Positions 21,719 through 37,314 of a DNA stretch of 64,000 bases are shown here, in pieces (position 1 is the stretch's first letter; each line of letters begins with the position of its first letter). Under the pieces are notes generated by a model that saw only the letters and a program-made list of their open reading frames with translations, ran no database searches and was not told the origin of the DNA. A program made the translations under genes and the position numbers. The DNA is taken from contig JACAAK010000005.1 in NCBI GenBank assembly GCA_025093985.1, forward strand, positions 1,488,001 to 1,552,000, written 5' to 3'. Source of the DNA: Calvatia gigantea. Taxonomy: Eukaryota > Basidiomycota > Agaricomycetes > Agaricales > Lycoperdaceae.

Positions 21719-22851
21719 ATGATTGCAGTACAGACTGTCCCCAGCATTCCCAATCCACTGTCTGTGCCTGTGAATGCCCCAGAGCATTGTCCTGTGCGTA
21801 ACAGTACACCCCTATCTTCAACGAGAGACTTAGACCATTAACAGGGCACGGAGTCCGAACTCGCCGGTAAATCTGATGCCTGTGCGGGATGCGCAAACCA
21901 AGAAATCTGTGCTTCTGGGGCAACAAAGCTCCCAGACCCTTCACTACCTCTGATCAAAGGACGCATGGACAGCGTAAAGCGGAAAATTCTCGTTCTGTCG
22001 GGCAAAGGTGGTGTTGGTAAATCTACGTTTACTGCACAACTCGGATGGGCTTTCGCAGTCGATGAAGACACCCAAGTGAGTATCTCTTCTCTCGCTCAAT
22101 TCTCTGAGCATTAGCTGAATTCTCTTCTCAGACTGGCATCATGGACGTCGATATTTGTGGCCCATCTATTCCGACAATCCTCGGAATTGCCTCCGAACAA
22201 GTTCATTCATCCTCCTCTGGTTGGTCACCCGTTTATGTGCAAGACAATCTCGGCGTCATGTCAGTTGGCTTTATGCTTCCTACGTCTAAGGACGCTATCA
22301 TGTGGCGAGGTCCAAAGAAAAACGGCCTTATAGGCCAATTCCTCAAAGACGTCGATTGGGGCGACTTGGACTATCTGATCATCGACACGCCACCTGGAAC
22401 ATCTGATGAACATCTCAGTGTTGTGCAGTACCTCAAAGAAAGTGGCATAGACGGTGCGGTGTTGATCACTACCCCTCAGGAAGTTGCACTGCAAGACGTC
22501 AGACGGGAAATTGACTTCTGCAGAAAGGTTGGGATTCGGATCATTGGCCTTGTCGAAAACATGTCCGGCTTCGTATGTCCGAATTGTAAAATGGAGTCGC
22601 AGATCTTCAAGCCCAGTACCGGTGGCGGCAAGCGGTTAGCTGAAGAGACAGGAATTGATTTTCTTGGCTCTGTGCCCCTAGACCCTCGGATTGGCAAGAG
22701 CGCCGACTATGGCGTCAGTTTCTTGGACGAATATCCAGACAGCCCCGCAACGACAGCGTATCTAGACATCATTGATAGTGAGTCCCCCCCTGCAACAACG
22801 GTTTTAGGCTCATCATTTTCTCCAGGAATCAGAGACGTTCTCGGCGATTAG
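21719..22851 (+). CDS. NBP35: Cytosolic Fe-S cluster assembly ATPase Nbp35
   Basis: Four exons (21719-21793, 21845-22075, 22132-22777, 22826-22851), total 978 nt, 325 aa. The N-terminal cluster site C-x13-C-x2-C-x5-C is intact but split by the first intron (HCP before it, then [10 protein letters not shown]). Next come the deviant Walker A ([11 protein letters not shown]), [11 protein letters not shown], and [16 protein letters not shown]. The C-terminal bridging site is CPNC. Nbp35 and Cfd1 form the scaffold that builds 4Fe-4S clusters for cytosolic and nuclear proteins. The N-terminal Cys site distinguishes Nbp35 from Cfd1. The last exon supplies only RDVLGD. Convergent with the MAP kinase gene. 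Confidence 0.96.
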
Positions 22852-23074
22852 TGCACTACTATGAATTCATCTCGGTCCCTCCGCAATACCCTAATATCAC
22901 ACCCAGTAACCTTGGTTGCGTAGTCCACTGATGTACCATTATAGTTATTACAACCTTGCACCCATATCCTAAAAGATGTTATAGATATGCTCTAAGAGAT
23001 TGCCACTCTCCATTTTTCACGATAACCGAAAACCCTCCATTCAACGGCCCCCCAACCTGCCCTCTCTCTTGATA

Positions 23075-25827
<2,753 letters not shown>

Positions 25828-26286
25828 GGTTTAGGTTAAGTTGCTGTGTTCTGCGCAGCAACGTCCGGGAATAAAATGGTGCTGTATTAAACCAGCGCGT
25901 GTCAGCAGGTGGGGAGAACGTGACTGTTGTCAACAGCTTTTTGGTTCTCGTGTTGAGTCAATCGGCCTACAACACCTGGCGTATTATGTACAAGATTAGG
26001 ACCGTCAAGGTCAGTGGGAACCACAAACGGGATTGGCGGGACTGGTATTTGAAGAGGACCTGCCTGGTGAGGGGTACCGGGTTTAGCTTCTGACAGATTC
26101 ATTTTAGATCTGTGATAAATGCGTCTATAATTGTTTTCGGTGAACCCCCTTCGTATCCGAATCTCAATGGGTTTACTATTACAGGGTTCATATTTCAGCA
26201 ATTAATGACCTGATCTAAATGCACTACGAATAATAGAAAAGTAGTAATAATCATCCAGTGATTGTAACGCGAAGACAAGCAGAACC
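25828..26286. other. Spacer between MAP kinase start and symplekin stop
   Basis: About 460 bp, both genes on the minus strand. It should hold the MAP kinase promoter and the symplekin terminator. AT-rich near 26100-26260. Nothing else recognised. Confidence 0.6.
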
Positions 26287-29200
26287 TCATGGCGGAGCAG
26301 GGGAACCCGTTCGAGAAATGTCGGACTGAGTTGGCGTTGGGGCAGATCCTATGCCATCTTCCGCTTCTCCGAAGATATCCAACAGCCCGGCAAGGCGTGC
26401 TTTGTTCGGTGCTCGTTTTGTTACGTAGTCTCGAAGTGACGTTTTCAAGCTTGGTTGCTTGTCGACAAGTTCGCGCAGCTGGTCCTTTGGCAACTGTAAC
26501 AAAGCGTTGAAACTTGATGGTGCAGTGACCTTCGCGCATCGAATAAAACCTTCCCACAACGGTGGGTTTGTCCATATTTTCTTGGTTATAAGCCGAGAAA
26601 GGAGCGTGGTTGAAACAAAGCCAACCAGAGTTTTGTACGTTGTCACTGCTTGGATTACCTATTTTGTGTCAGCGATAGGCTCATGAAGTTCGGCAGATGT
26701 ACTGTCTTACCGTTCGTAAGAACAAAGTGGGTAATACTGCTTCGTCCACTAGCTGCTGCATAACGGCGCCAAGCACCTCCGATCGAAAGATATCCGTCAT
26801 GGAGAAGCATATACTTATCGCTAAAAGCAGAAAGTACATTAGTCGTTCCTTGGCAAGGTGGGTGCAGGATTACACACCTTCCATTGCACTCTTTAATCCT
26901 ATCTCCTTCTCACACTGATGCAACAATACCATCAACCGATCCGGTGGGAGTAGCTCACTATGCCGTACTCTTGGCAAATTCGAGCTGACGCTGCCAAATG
27001 TTGAGGGTGGAACGGCAACAATGGAACTGAACACGTTCCGAACGACATTTTTGTTTTCCGGTTGTCCATTCAGAATCGAGACTATCCGAGGCAAATGTCG
27101 GATAATGTCCGCCTTTATATAAAAACATCGAAGTTAGATAATAAATCAATCTGCCGTAGGAACGAGCTGACGTACCCTATCCATTTCAGCAATGATAGGA
27201 ATGAGGAACCGAGCATCAAGGTCAGCGCTCGTTGATCAATGCCTTGACCAACGCCACAAGTGTAGTACTCGCTCTCCCATTTTCAGTGAAGATGGTTAGA
27301 ACACGAAGAGCAAGTGACTCCGCCTCAGATGGGAATTGACGCATAAGTGTTAGCAACTTGCCATTGTTGGGCCCAAGTGACTTAACCAGCGCAGTAATGA
27401 GATCTTGAATAGCCTCCTGCACTGTAATGTCCATTTGGCCGTAGGCATGGAACAACCTATATTCGGTTAGATGGGGGATGCGGGGCGTAAAATGAGGGAG
27501 ACTTACTCTTCCAGGAAGTCAGGAACTTTGACGGACAATGCAAACAATAGTTCAACATGTTGAAGGACTTGAGGCTTCCGAGCGGGGAGCTCTATGCGCT
27601 CCGGCAGATACGGCGTTTGGACCAAGTCTTCCTCCGGCGTTTGTCCATCTTCCGTCGTCTCTTCCCGGTCGCTTTCTATGGTTTGAACGGTATTGGAGAC
27701 ACTGGATGGTTCGTCTTTCGTAGAATCCCGATCCTCCACATGAACGCCGTTCTCCTTAATAGTGCTGGTATCTTCCATAACAATGTCCCCCGTTTCCGCT
27801 TGTCCCTTTCGCGACTCGGCGTGGCCGTTGACGGGTTTAAATTGGAGCTTGCGTAACATCTGCAAAGCAAACTCGCGAATCAAGGAGTACATAGGTTGCG
27901 TATGTGGTACCCAAGCTTTCACGACATTGATGGCAGCGGCTCTCGTCTTTTTATCTGGGGTCATCTAAATACTTGTGCGTAATAACTATGACAAGGACTC
28001 AGCCTACCTGGGTGTGTTGTGAGCTCAAGGAGGATGTTGACTGCCTCGGTTCTTAATGATGGCCGCTGTAACACAAGGCCACGAAGCGTGATGAATCCAA
28101 TAGTCACTTTGTCGCTAAAGAAAGAATTCATCAGGAAAGTTGGGCGGACAAGGAACGCCTACAATACCTTGAATCATCAACGCATAAGTCCCTCAATAAC
28201 CCCAGAACATCAGGAGGCACAGCAGGAAGATCCAGAAGAAACCTTGAGAACGTCCTATCCTTCCCATCGAGAAGTGTTTGATAGGAAGCAACAATCTGGT
28301 TCAACCACACATCATAGTTGGGTCGCTTCAGGGCCAAGTCAATATCACAATAGGTGTTGTCGCCCTGGCGTGCTTACCCAATTTTTGTCCCTCTCTGTAT
28401 GTATCTGGTCGTTATACCACTCTTCGTTCATCCACGTAGTCGCAAGCCTTACTCTGAAAGGATCTTTTAGGCAATCATTGAGGGGAAAGAAGGGCATGAA
28501 CAAACTTTGAAGGAAAATCGGCCATGACGTAGTCACACAGCTTCTGTCGGAGTTGATCCTGTCTTGCATAGAAATCATGGACCACTTGCTCCTTGCCATC
28601 CTCCTCTGTATCCTCCTCCACTGGTGGTGGCGCAATGCGTGTAATCATCCGTACCAACAGCAGCATCCACACTTCTGTCGCTGAAGTACCACCAGCCTGC
28701 CACGAATCAACCGGAAGTTCGTCCGCTCCTGTCCATATTCGTGCGATAGAACTGGTAATCAGATCCATGCGTTCGTCTTCGGATGGGTCTTTGGGTGGAG
28801 GAAGCTTGAACTCAATAGATTGGAGTGTGGCGAACTGGAGGTCGACGGAGGGCTGTTCCTCTTCGACAGCGGGCCCGATACCCAGAAGCTAGGGGCAGTA
28901 AAATTAGCGAAAATTATTACATTACAAAATATCGAGCTACACACCTGAGCGTTCAGAGTTTCTGGCTCAAACTCGAGCTCATCTTGATCGATATCCATCT
29001 GAAGGGGGTCGATGGGTTCTTCCACTTTGACGGGAGGGGGGGTTGATCTGGAGGGTGGGGTCAGGCTTCGCTCCGCAACATGTTGAGCCACAAGTTTTCG
29101 AGGTCCGGTAGGAATCGTTGGAGGGAGGGAGGAAGTAGAGGCAACGGGGGTCGCGGCACTTGGGACCGATGGAGCGACAGGCTTGTTAAGTCCGCGTTTT

Positions 29201-30674
29201 TGTCGATATTGTTGCACAAGGGCATCCAAATTAGGTTCAGTGAATGCTTCGAGGTTGGCAATGATGAGGTCAGTGATCAAAGAGGCAGGGAGGGAGGTGA
29301 AATCGAATCCAGCGAGGGTAGAGACGACATTTGAGGTGTCGGTTTCGAGTTTTGGACGTTTAGGATCTGTGGGTTGCTCTGCCGGAACAGAGGCAGACCG
29401 CTTCCGACCATCAATGAGGGCTGCTTTACGACGTTTCTCTTCTCGTGCAGCTTCGTCCATACGTTGACCTTGTAATGTCAAGGCCTCGTTGATCTGTATA
29501 CTATAGGGGCTGTTGCTCGGAATACAATTGCTAAGGCTATCATCAATAATGAGTCCAGGTATGTAGAGTGCCTCGCGCACCGATTGATATGAACCAGTAG
29601 AATCCTCAGCGCCTTTTCTACACTTTTAACGTGATATAAGTTCTCAAAAGCTGCCGGCGTCCATGCTCTGAGTGCAGGTATCAAGATTTGTAGGACGTTT
29701 GGCCGCAGTTTCGCAAGAGCGGCCCAACTATTGAGCATAGCAGAAAGCAAATCTGCATCCCTTAATCAAGGTTGTCAAACCAGAACGGGGGATGAGAGAG
29801 GCATAGTCTTACTCACTGGTTCGAGTAGAACGTCGTGACCAATCCTTCTAACAACTTCTGTCCTTCGGCCTCAAGTTTCGCAGCAGGTATGAACGGGTGG
29901 TCAATGGGACAGAACGAGATGTTGGGGTCGTTTGGCTTCTGAAGCTGTAAATCGCACAGACATTTCAGGAATACAGATCTCTATTGCCCGAGATGGTTTA
30001 TAGATAACTACCCTAGGATCCTGGACACCACGCGTCTGGACAAGGATCGCGCGTTGCACGAACTTCATAGCCGACAGCTTTACTCCAATATTCACCGTCG
30101 GAGACCACACCATTTCGATAATCCGGTTTTTGCAGGAAGTTAGGGTATGCCATGGGTTGGGATTACTTCGGTTGATACACCTGTGTTTTGGTCGCGTGAG
30201 GACATGTAGCGACAGGAGCTATAATCCGCTTCGACTCACAAATGGCGAAAGAGTAGGGGGTACACGGTGGTCAAGCACTGAATGGTAACTTTTACATAGT
30301 GGACATCAGGCTCATTCAATAGTTGTGCAAGTTGGTCGAGAAGTTGCAAGGCCACTGTTAGAATTGAATTGAATTGATAGAAAGCTCAAGAAGAGAAGCC
30401 AAAGTGGTGACGAACTCTGAGTACGTTGGTCAATTGACAATGTCGAGCGACCGAGCGCAAAATGTAAGAGGTCGAGAACCCATCGTTTCAGCAACGAGTC
30501 TTCCGCGTTCACGACCTTGCCAGTGAGTGTGTGCACGAGAATGGGAATGGGGGCAGGATGAAGTTCAAGAGTTTCACGAAGTAAGGCAAGGAGATCAGCT
30601 TGTTCTTTTGTATTCTCCGGGGCTGTCAGTGCAGCCTGCAGGAGCTGAAGAGGATCGACCGGGGTTGTAGCCAT
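26287..30674 (-). CDS. PTA1: Symplekin/Pta1, mRNA cleavage and polyadenylation scaffold
   Basis: A long multi-exon gene. Exon 1 is about 30674-30416 and the last exon ends at 26287. I estimate 1.1-1.2 thousand residues and did not fix every junction. The N-terminal HEAT-like part includes LLKRWVLDLLHFALG, CLTTVYPLLFRHL, GVKLSAMKFVQRAILVQT and DPNISFCPIDHPFIPAAKL, matching the Pta1/symplekin N-terminal domain. A basic, disordered linker (DGRKRSASVPAEQPTDPKR) follows. Further on are VRLATTWMNEEWYND and, at the C-terminus, FSMTDIFRSEVLGAVMQQL and WEGFIRCAKVTAPSSFNAL, which fit the symplekin C-terminal domain. The protein holds together CPSF/CPF subunits and the CTD phosphatase Ssu72 for 3'-end processing. 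Its neighbours are not functionally linked. Confidence 0.9.
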
Positions 30675-31166
30675 TGTGGTCGACGGCCTCTACAACGTTC
30701 CTCAGCACTCAAGAGAACGCTCGAAGGATATCCACTGCAAACTCTCACTCGCTAGGTTTGCTAACCTTAATTCAGGGTTTTCTCACGTGTTCTCAATTTG
30801 TCCAGGTTTGATTGCACGAATAGCACTCGAAATATTCAATCCAAAAGCTAAGCGCTAAGCAATTGATACAAAATTTTATCATCTGTGTTTTTCCATGCAG
30901 GAAGGGTATAATGAGTAAGGCGAATAAAATCGTCCACGCAAGGCCATATATATAATGAGAACGTGGGTCGTGGGTGGGTAGTAAAGTACAGGCATGCCGA
31001 ACTTAGGCATAGAGGGCAGACCAAGAAAGAGCGAATGCATCCATAATTCCCAGTCAGGGCGGGCCGTAGAACTAGAAAGAAGGGAGCCAAAGGAGCGTAG
31101 GTATCAAGGTGTGGTCTCTCATCACCGCGTCTCGGGGTAGCCGTTTGCAGGAGGAAGATGAGAGGA
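30675..31166. other. Spacer between symplekin start and RhoGAP stop
   Basis: About 490 bp with both neighbours on the minus strand. Promoter of symplekin and terminator of the RhoGAP gene are expected. A short TATATAATG patch lies near 30947. No gene seen. Confidence 0.6.
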
Positions 31167-34100
31167 TCATGAGAGTCCCTGGGTATGATCAAAGCTTAGA
31201 CGAGGCGAATCAGAAAATGAGGGTGGCCGAGAGGATAGTGCGTTGGGATCACGCAACCGTGGCGGTGGATGCCACTCGTCCACTGGCGGCGCCCCCTGCA
31301 GGCTCTGCATCATGCCCTGTGGCAAGGAAGGTGAACTAGGCGATACGTGTGGGTCGTATGTTTGATGGGGCATACCGGTCTGCGTTGAGTGGGGAGGTTG
31401 CGGTTGTTGTCTAACGTTCCTGGGGTCGGAGGTAAATGGTGTATTGGGTGGTGGGCGTTCAGAGGTTGGCGAAGTCACCACGGGATGGTACCGAAGTGTC
31501 CCATTCACCGGGCCGTTATATTGTCCGTTTGAAGGAGGAGGTCGACCACTCATACCCTTAACTTTCATGTAGGTTTCGCATTTTTTGAGGAACTCCTTCC
31601 CTGGTAATTCCATGGAGTTCACAAAGTACTCTTGGTCCTGCAGAACCGGAAGGAGGTCTGGTGGAACAAGGAAGAATTCGTCCTGGTCTTCCAAAAGGTT
31701 CGTAACGACTCTGAGCGCCCCGAAGGTTTCGTCGCGCATCGGATCGCGACCTCGTCCCCTCATGATGCTCGGGGCAATCACGGTCGCAAGGTTAGGAAGG
31801 TCCATCAAATTGCCTGTTTCAGAATCCATATGCGCAAATGACGCAACCCACTTGAGGAACACAAATAGGACCTCCATAGTGTCTCGATATGGCTTCGGCA
31901 TGATGAGGGACAAGAGGTGGAGATAGCGCTTGCGGTCCTCCTCGGACGGTAGGCCTATAATAAAATGACATCAGCCATGAGAGTTGGGAAAAAGGACACC
32001 CAAGTCACTTTGTGAAGCGACAAACAAGCGATGAAGCTTGAATGTCATCAGTGGTTCGGGAAGCCCTCCTAAAAATTTCTTCAGAAGGGCGGCCAACTGA
32101 ACTGGATTGTCTTGCGTAAGGTCAACAGAAGATGGGTCGCGATCAATCGCCTCCATCGTTGCGTTCAACCGCCTGATGTTGCCATTCTTGCGGAAGATGC
32201 CTTCGACCGACATGTCTAAGGGTAAAGTCAGGTCAGACACATCCAGACGGGGGACGATTTAGTACGAACCCATCGTCCTCATTGCAGAAATCACATCATC
32301 AATGAAGCTTGGTACTTGTAGTGGAGCCTCACTTGCACCCAAGAGTGAATCTACCCCTTCCCTTTCTACCAAGAGCTCAAGCCGCTCGCCAAACATTCCT
32401 AATTGAAATGAGAACCGATCACTCGTGGTATATGAGGTATGACAAACCTTTCTTCTTAGCATTCTTTTTCTCTCCCTTAAACAGTTTCTGCAAGAAGTTA
32501 CTCTTTTTGAACTCGACCATCTTCAGAAGTTCATCCAAATCGCACTGATCCTTCAGTGGCGACTTGATTAGAGCAAGTACAGCGAAATGTTTGACAATCG
32601 CTAACTCGAGCGCGCTAAGGCCAGCGATGTATGGAATGGACATATCCCGTGGTAGGGAGCGGTGTTGCTCGCGTGCCTGCGCAGCCTCTACGATGGAATG
32701 TATATCGCCAAGCGAGAAGGTTTTATTGTCATTTGCTGCCGTGACTTGGCTGTCATCCCCTACAGTTGGTGAGTTCGGAGTGCTGTCCTCCAAGATCATG
32801 ACCTCGGTATTGTTGCGGGCGAACGCGGGTCTGAGAACCTGACCTGAGTGAGGGTCAAGGGGTAATTTACCAAGGTGAGGTCTGCTGAACTGAGACGGTG
32901 GAGATTGGGCAGAGGACTGGGGCGGAGGTTGATGGTATGGAAGTAATGATTCCTGTGGGGGCGGCGGATGGGGTTGCGCGTGGTAAGCACTTGGAGCTTG
33001 TGGAATATTGTGGCCGCCATTGGCATATTGCTGCTGCTGACCATGATGATCTTGAACTCGTTGCCGATGCTGTGCGACATCTGAAGGCTGCGCAATCTTG
33101 CCAGCAGGACTCTCGATGATTGTTGAACGTTTTGGTAAACGAGCTGTTGCTGATATCTTGCGCTCAACATTAGTTACTCGACGGTATTCAGAGTTGCGAT
33201 AAGGATCCGAGGAATTTGCGGGTGGCGCAGCTTCTCCATGTACAGCAGCAACTACGGTACTTCGTTAAGGACCAAACCCGGTATAATTCGAAAAAAAACT
33301 CACCAGGTGAGAGGGGAACAACGCCTTGCTTTTTCAATAAGAGGTACAATCGCCGCAGCGCAACGTTGAGCAGAAAAGCGTATTGCTCTAGGCGTTGCAC
33401 AGACTGGAACCCACCCTTACAACGGGAAGGTGCGTGTTCTGTGCAATAGAAAACCGTGGGAACCTCGCCAAAGGAAGACGAATCTACTTTTGTGTCAGGA
33501 TCGTAGACGAAAATTCCGACGTTCGCTGGAGGTCTTCGCGCAGTAGAGGGTTTCGCCTGTTGATTTGCGACGTCCTTTGGATCTCCCTCATCCCCACTCT
33601 TCGAGGATTGCTCCTTCGGAAGCGGTACCAACGCCGTCTTGCCACAGACTGTGCATTGTATACAGTTGGAATGCCATCGCTGATAAGTACCCAACCTCAC
33701 ACAATCCTCTTCCACCGTCTGGTTACACTTAACACACAAGTCAGAAGGTGGATTGTGGGTTGATACTCGGTTGTCCCGTCCTGACGGTGCGAAGGGCGAC
33801 TCCCCAGCGTTCTCAGGCGCTAGACTGCGGAATCCATAAGTAACCCCCTGTGTCCCGTGGTTGTTCTGAGAACCCGACGAGGGTTCACCATGATAACCTT
33901 TGATCATCCTTCGAGCAGCAGGATTTCCTCCTTGGACTGCTAGCAGGTGCAGTTTATCCAAAAAGGAGGACATGGCTTCGCGTACACTCTGCTCCCGCTC
34001 CAGCTTCAACGCCCCCGTCAGTGCAATCCTGATGAGGATCTTGAGATAGTGTGCAAGCCCAGTAACCAGCGCGAGCAGTTCCTGCGTCATACCCATCCGT

Positions 34101-35922
34101 CGAGCGCCCGTTTCTTGAGTGTGAGATAATAACGTGAAGAGTTCGACGGTTTTTCTGCACAACATGCGAGCCTCACGGACATGGGACATGCCTAATCGTA
34201 GGATGAGACAGCGTCCTTAGTTCTAAATCCATGACAAACCTTTCATCCTCAGCCGAGCAAAATGGAATTCGAGATCGTCGATTGTTGCAAACAGGACCTC
34301 GACGTGAAGAATGAACTTCTCCGCCATGCGAATCGCATCCAGGTACTGTCCGTTGCTAACTTGTCGCAGCATATCCGATATGCACGCCGCGCTAGACTCT
34401 TCAAACGCCGATAGGACGCTGTAGAGAAATATTGAGGAGATTTCTACTAGGATACGGATGCAGATACGCACGTCCAGATACGGTAGACTTGTTGTTCCAT
34501 CCGGACTTGTTTTTCTTTCAGCGATGCTGCATTCTCTCGCCGCTCCTCTTCGAGGTAAGCGGGTTCTTCTAACTCTCCATCCCCTGTTGTACTCGTTGGT
34601 CGCCTTGACACAACCTTGACATTCCAGAACTATTTTTAAGTGCTCGTAAGGTATACAATGTTCGGCTTTAACAACCCGCCCACCTTGTTGATCATGTAAC
34701 ACTCGGGATGCCAACATTCATCACGCATGTTACGGTTGATCTCCACGAACTGTTTCAAAATCGCACTGTTGCACCCAGCACATTTCGTCGCAAACCTCGT
34801 CGAATAATGGAAGTGACAGTAGACATCTCCATCATGCTCATAGTAAGAGTCTTGTGGACCGAACAACGTCGGACAAACTGAACACCTAAAATGTTCGACG
34901 TGGAATTTCTTGTCTGCATGGCAGATGATCGAATAAGCGCGAGACAAATGGGTGGACGTCTCAATACTTACTGCACGCAGTGATGTAACTCCCCCTTAGG
35001 GCTGAACCACATTTAGCGCAAATGAGATTTAGCCTGCGAAAATAATCCCTTTCACATAACGGCTGCTGCTTCCCTTCTGGTCCTTCAATTGGAAAGAATT
35101 TTTGTGCCACCACTTCACCACAATCCTACCATAGCGTGAGGAGGGTACCGATAAACAAAAAAAAAAAACAAAAAAAAAAATAGCAGACGAACCATACACT
35201 TGAAGCAATTCAGATGAAAAACCGTACCAAGCGCGCGAACGAATTGGCCTTGCATGACCTTTCCACAAGCTGAGCATGTTCTATGAAAAGTATAAGTAAG
35301 ACGAATTTGACGACGATGACGCGCAGTGATGGGGTTGATTGAGCTGATCGGAACTCACGTCGAGGCTAGGTTCGTTGATGTCGAAGAAGCGGCGCTGGAT
35401 TGCTTGCCCGCAGCGGACTGAGTGGAATATGCAGAATGAGAAGACACATGAGAAATGGCACTGAGATGTTGGTCTGAATCATCAGAATGTCCAGAAGATG
35501 AACGAGGTTGAAAATTCTGAGTGCCTCCAGGGGTTGATGGTCTGCTATTCCCAGCCGAGGAAATGAAAGCCGGGGCTGGTCTTGGAGAAGTCGTGAGGTA
35601 ATTGGTGGTTGGAGGCGAAGATGTGCCATGACTAAGGTCTTCACTCCGGCTTTGGGGGCCCCAAGTGTTGGAAGAGAGATTACGATCTGGATCCGGTGTA
35701 CCAAGAGTCGCCGATCTCGTGGGAGGGTTTGGACGGTCCACAGGGCGAGCAGCGTTTGGCGGAGACGAGCTTAGGTATGCCTCTGGTTTGAGGTGGTTGT
35801 TGTCCTTGATTTTGCTGATTTCGGACCACCTCACCGTCGGTAAATTGCGTTGGGGTATTCACGGGTGATATGGTGCTGTTCCATGGCGACGGAGCCCGTC
35901 CAGGATCATAATCTCTGCTCAT
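31167..35922 (-). CDS. LIM-domain RhoGAP (Rga-type)
   Basis: Multi-exon minus-strand gene, roughly 1,300 residues by estimate. The N-terminus is disordered and Ser/Pro-rich, and a 52-nt intron near 35780-35835 keeps it in frame. LIM fingers follow: TCSACGKVMQGQFVRALG with CFKC, then CAKCGSALRGSYITAC with FHVEHFRCSVC, then CAGC with DECWHPECYMINK. A fourth, split LIM lies downstream (CVKCNQTVEEDCVRLG, CTVCGKTALV, YCTEHAPSRC) after a helical region. The RhoGAP domain near 31700-32350 carries the arginine-finger motif GIFRKNGNIRRLN, LAALLKKFLGGLPEPL, and LPNLATVIAPSIM. It should switch off Cdc42/Rho GTPases at sites of polarised growth. The C-terminus is Pro/Ser-rich. An A-tract around 35157-35180 lies in an intron. 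Confidence 0.9.
35157..35180. repeat. A-tract in a RhoGAP intron
   Basis: A run of about 23 A interrupted by single C bases. On the coding (minus) strand it forms the T-rich part of an intron. Confidence 0.85.
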
Positions 35923-37314
35923 GGCTCAGAGCCAGCAGAGTTATGTAGTTGTATGGGGGGTGGACAGGGTAAGAACTAGGTGGGTGTTGAGAGCAAATAT
36001 GAGAAGGGGATTTGCCAGTGGATGGATGGTAACTTGGGATGATTGGCCAACTCTTCACCCACGTCACGAGTGTGATGTCACGTATGTCGCAAGGTAACAA
36101 ACCAGACAACTCACCCATATACACTTTGCCAAGTATCTTGGTCCCTTGGAACTAGGTTGACGGAGGGTTCGCCCGTATATATCCGTTTCAATTGCCCACC
36201 ACCGCCCCGTATCAAAGCCATAAGTACAGACTGGCTGGTAAGCTTACGAACAGAAATACAGTGTGACTAGCCCACTCGACTCAGTAGCTTTGTCAGTTCG
36301 CACCACCCGTCCACTCCCACAATTCCACTTTTCAAGTTTCAAGCCCAAATCTTCCGGTTATATTTATAGATATTGTATTGTTATTCGCCGTGTGTTCCCA
36401 TGCGCCCGGAAAATGTAAATCATACATTGGACCCCTAACAAGACAACAGGGAGTGATTGTCCCATTTTGAGCTTGAAGGACTGGTCCGGCGATCTGATTT
36501 GAACACCCGAGGTAGTATTTGTGAGCCGTTCTGTTACCCGCGATCTCGGCATTTGTTACAACCTAAGTGCTGCTTTTGCCAAGACGCGCACAACGGATCT
36601 ATCAAGGGGGGGGAGGGGGTTTGAAACACGTCACTCAGGACACTTATGTTCATCTGGGCCCTCGGCGGGCCCGACATCGTCATGACTTTAAAAAAATCAG
36701 TCCCCCCACTAGTCGGGAAACGTGGTATCGCGCATCGGCATAGCATGCACAACCAGTGACCATAAAGTCATTTTACACCCCGTTTAGATTTGGCTACGGG
36801 CAGGGTTGAACGTGGCACATCCGAATTTCGGGGTGTGGCCTGCAAATTCAGCCGGAGTGCGCTACGTCTCGTCGCGAGTTGAGCGCCACCAGCCATGCCT
36901 TGCAAGTTGCATCCACAGATAGTCACCAATCTAAGACCGACACGATCCCACCCTCAGTGAAGTGACTCCCCTGCGCCTGAGCTATGACCTGACGCTATCA
37001 GTCCCTTACTGCTTAATCAAGAACAAGGTTGTTGCCTTGACCTTGTTATGAGACCACCACGATCCAGGAACTCCGGTGAGAGCAAAAGAGAAAGGGGCGT
37101 CAAAAGTTCACCTCAGATTGAGCATCGGTATAGCGTTATTGAAATCATGGACAGTGAAGCGCAGACCCCGTGCCGCTTATGAACAGCCCCCAGTAACAAC
37201 AAATACCAAATAAATCTTCTTGTATTCAACCCTCAAGCATAACTACTAGCCAGTAAGTATTACAATTTATCATCGTGCAGTTGAAGTTTACCATCGTCGT
37301 GTATGAATGTATAC
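35923..37314. other. 1.4 kb gene-free interval
   Basis: Lies between the RhoGAP start and the carnitine acetyltransferase stop. It includes a G-rich run near 36606-36621, a palindromic GGGCCC/GGGCCC pair near 36657-36672, and a sequence near 36485-36510 resembling a tRNA T-arm that I rejected. No open frame with recognisable content. The RhoGAP promoter should be at its left side. Confidence 0.5.

Noticed and set aside
36470..36560. tRNA-like stretch (minus-strand TTCAAAT loop)
   Set aside because: The T-stem does not pair, no matching acceptor 5' strand is present, and the anticodon arm cannot be folded.
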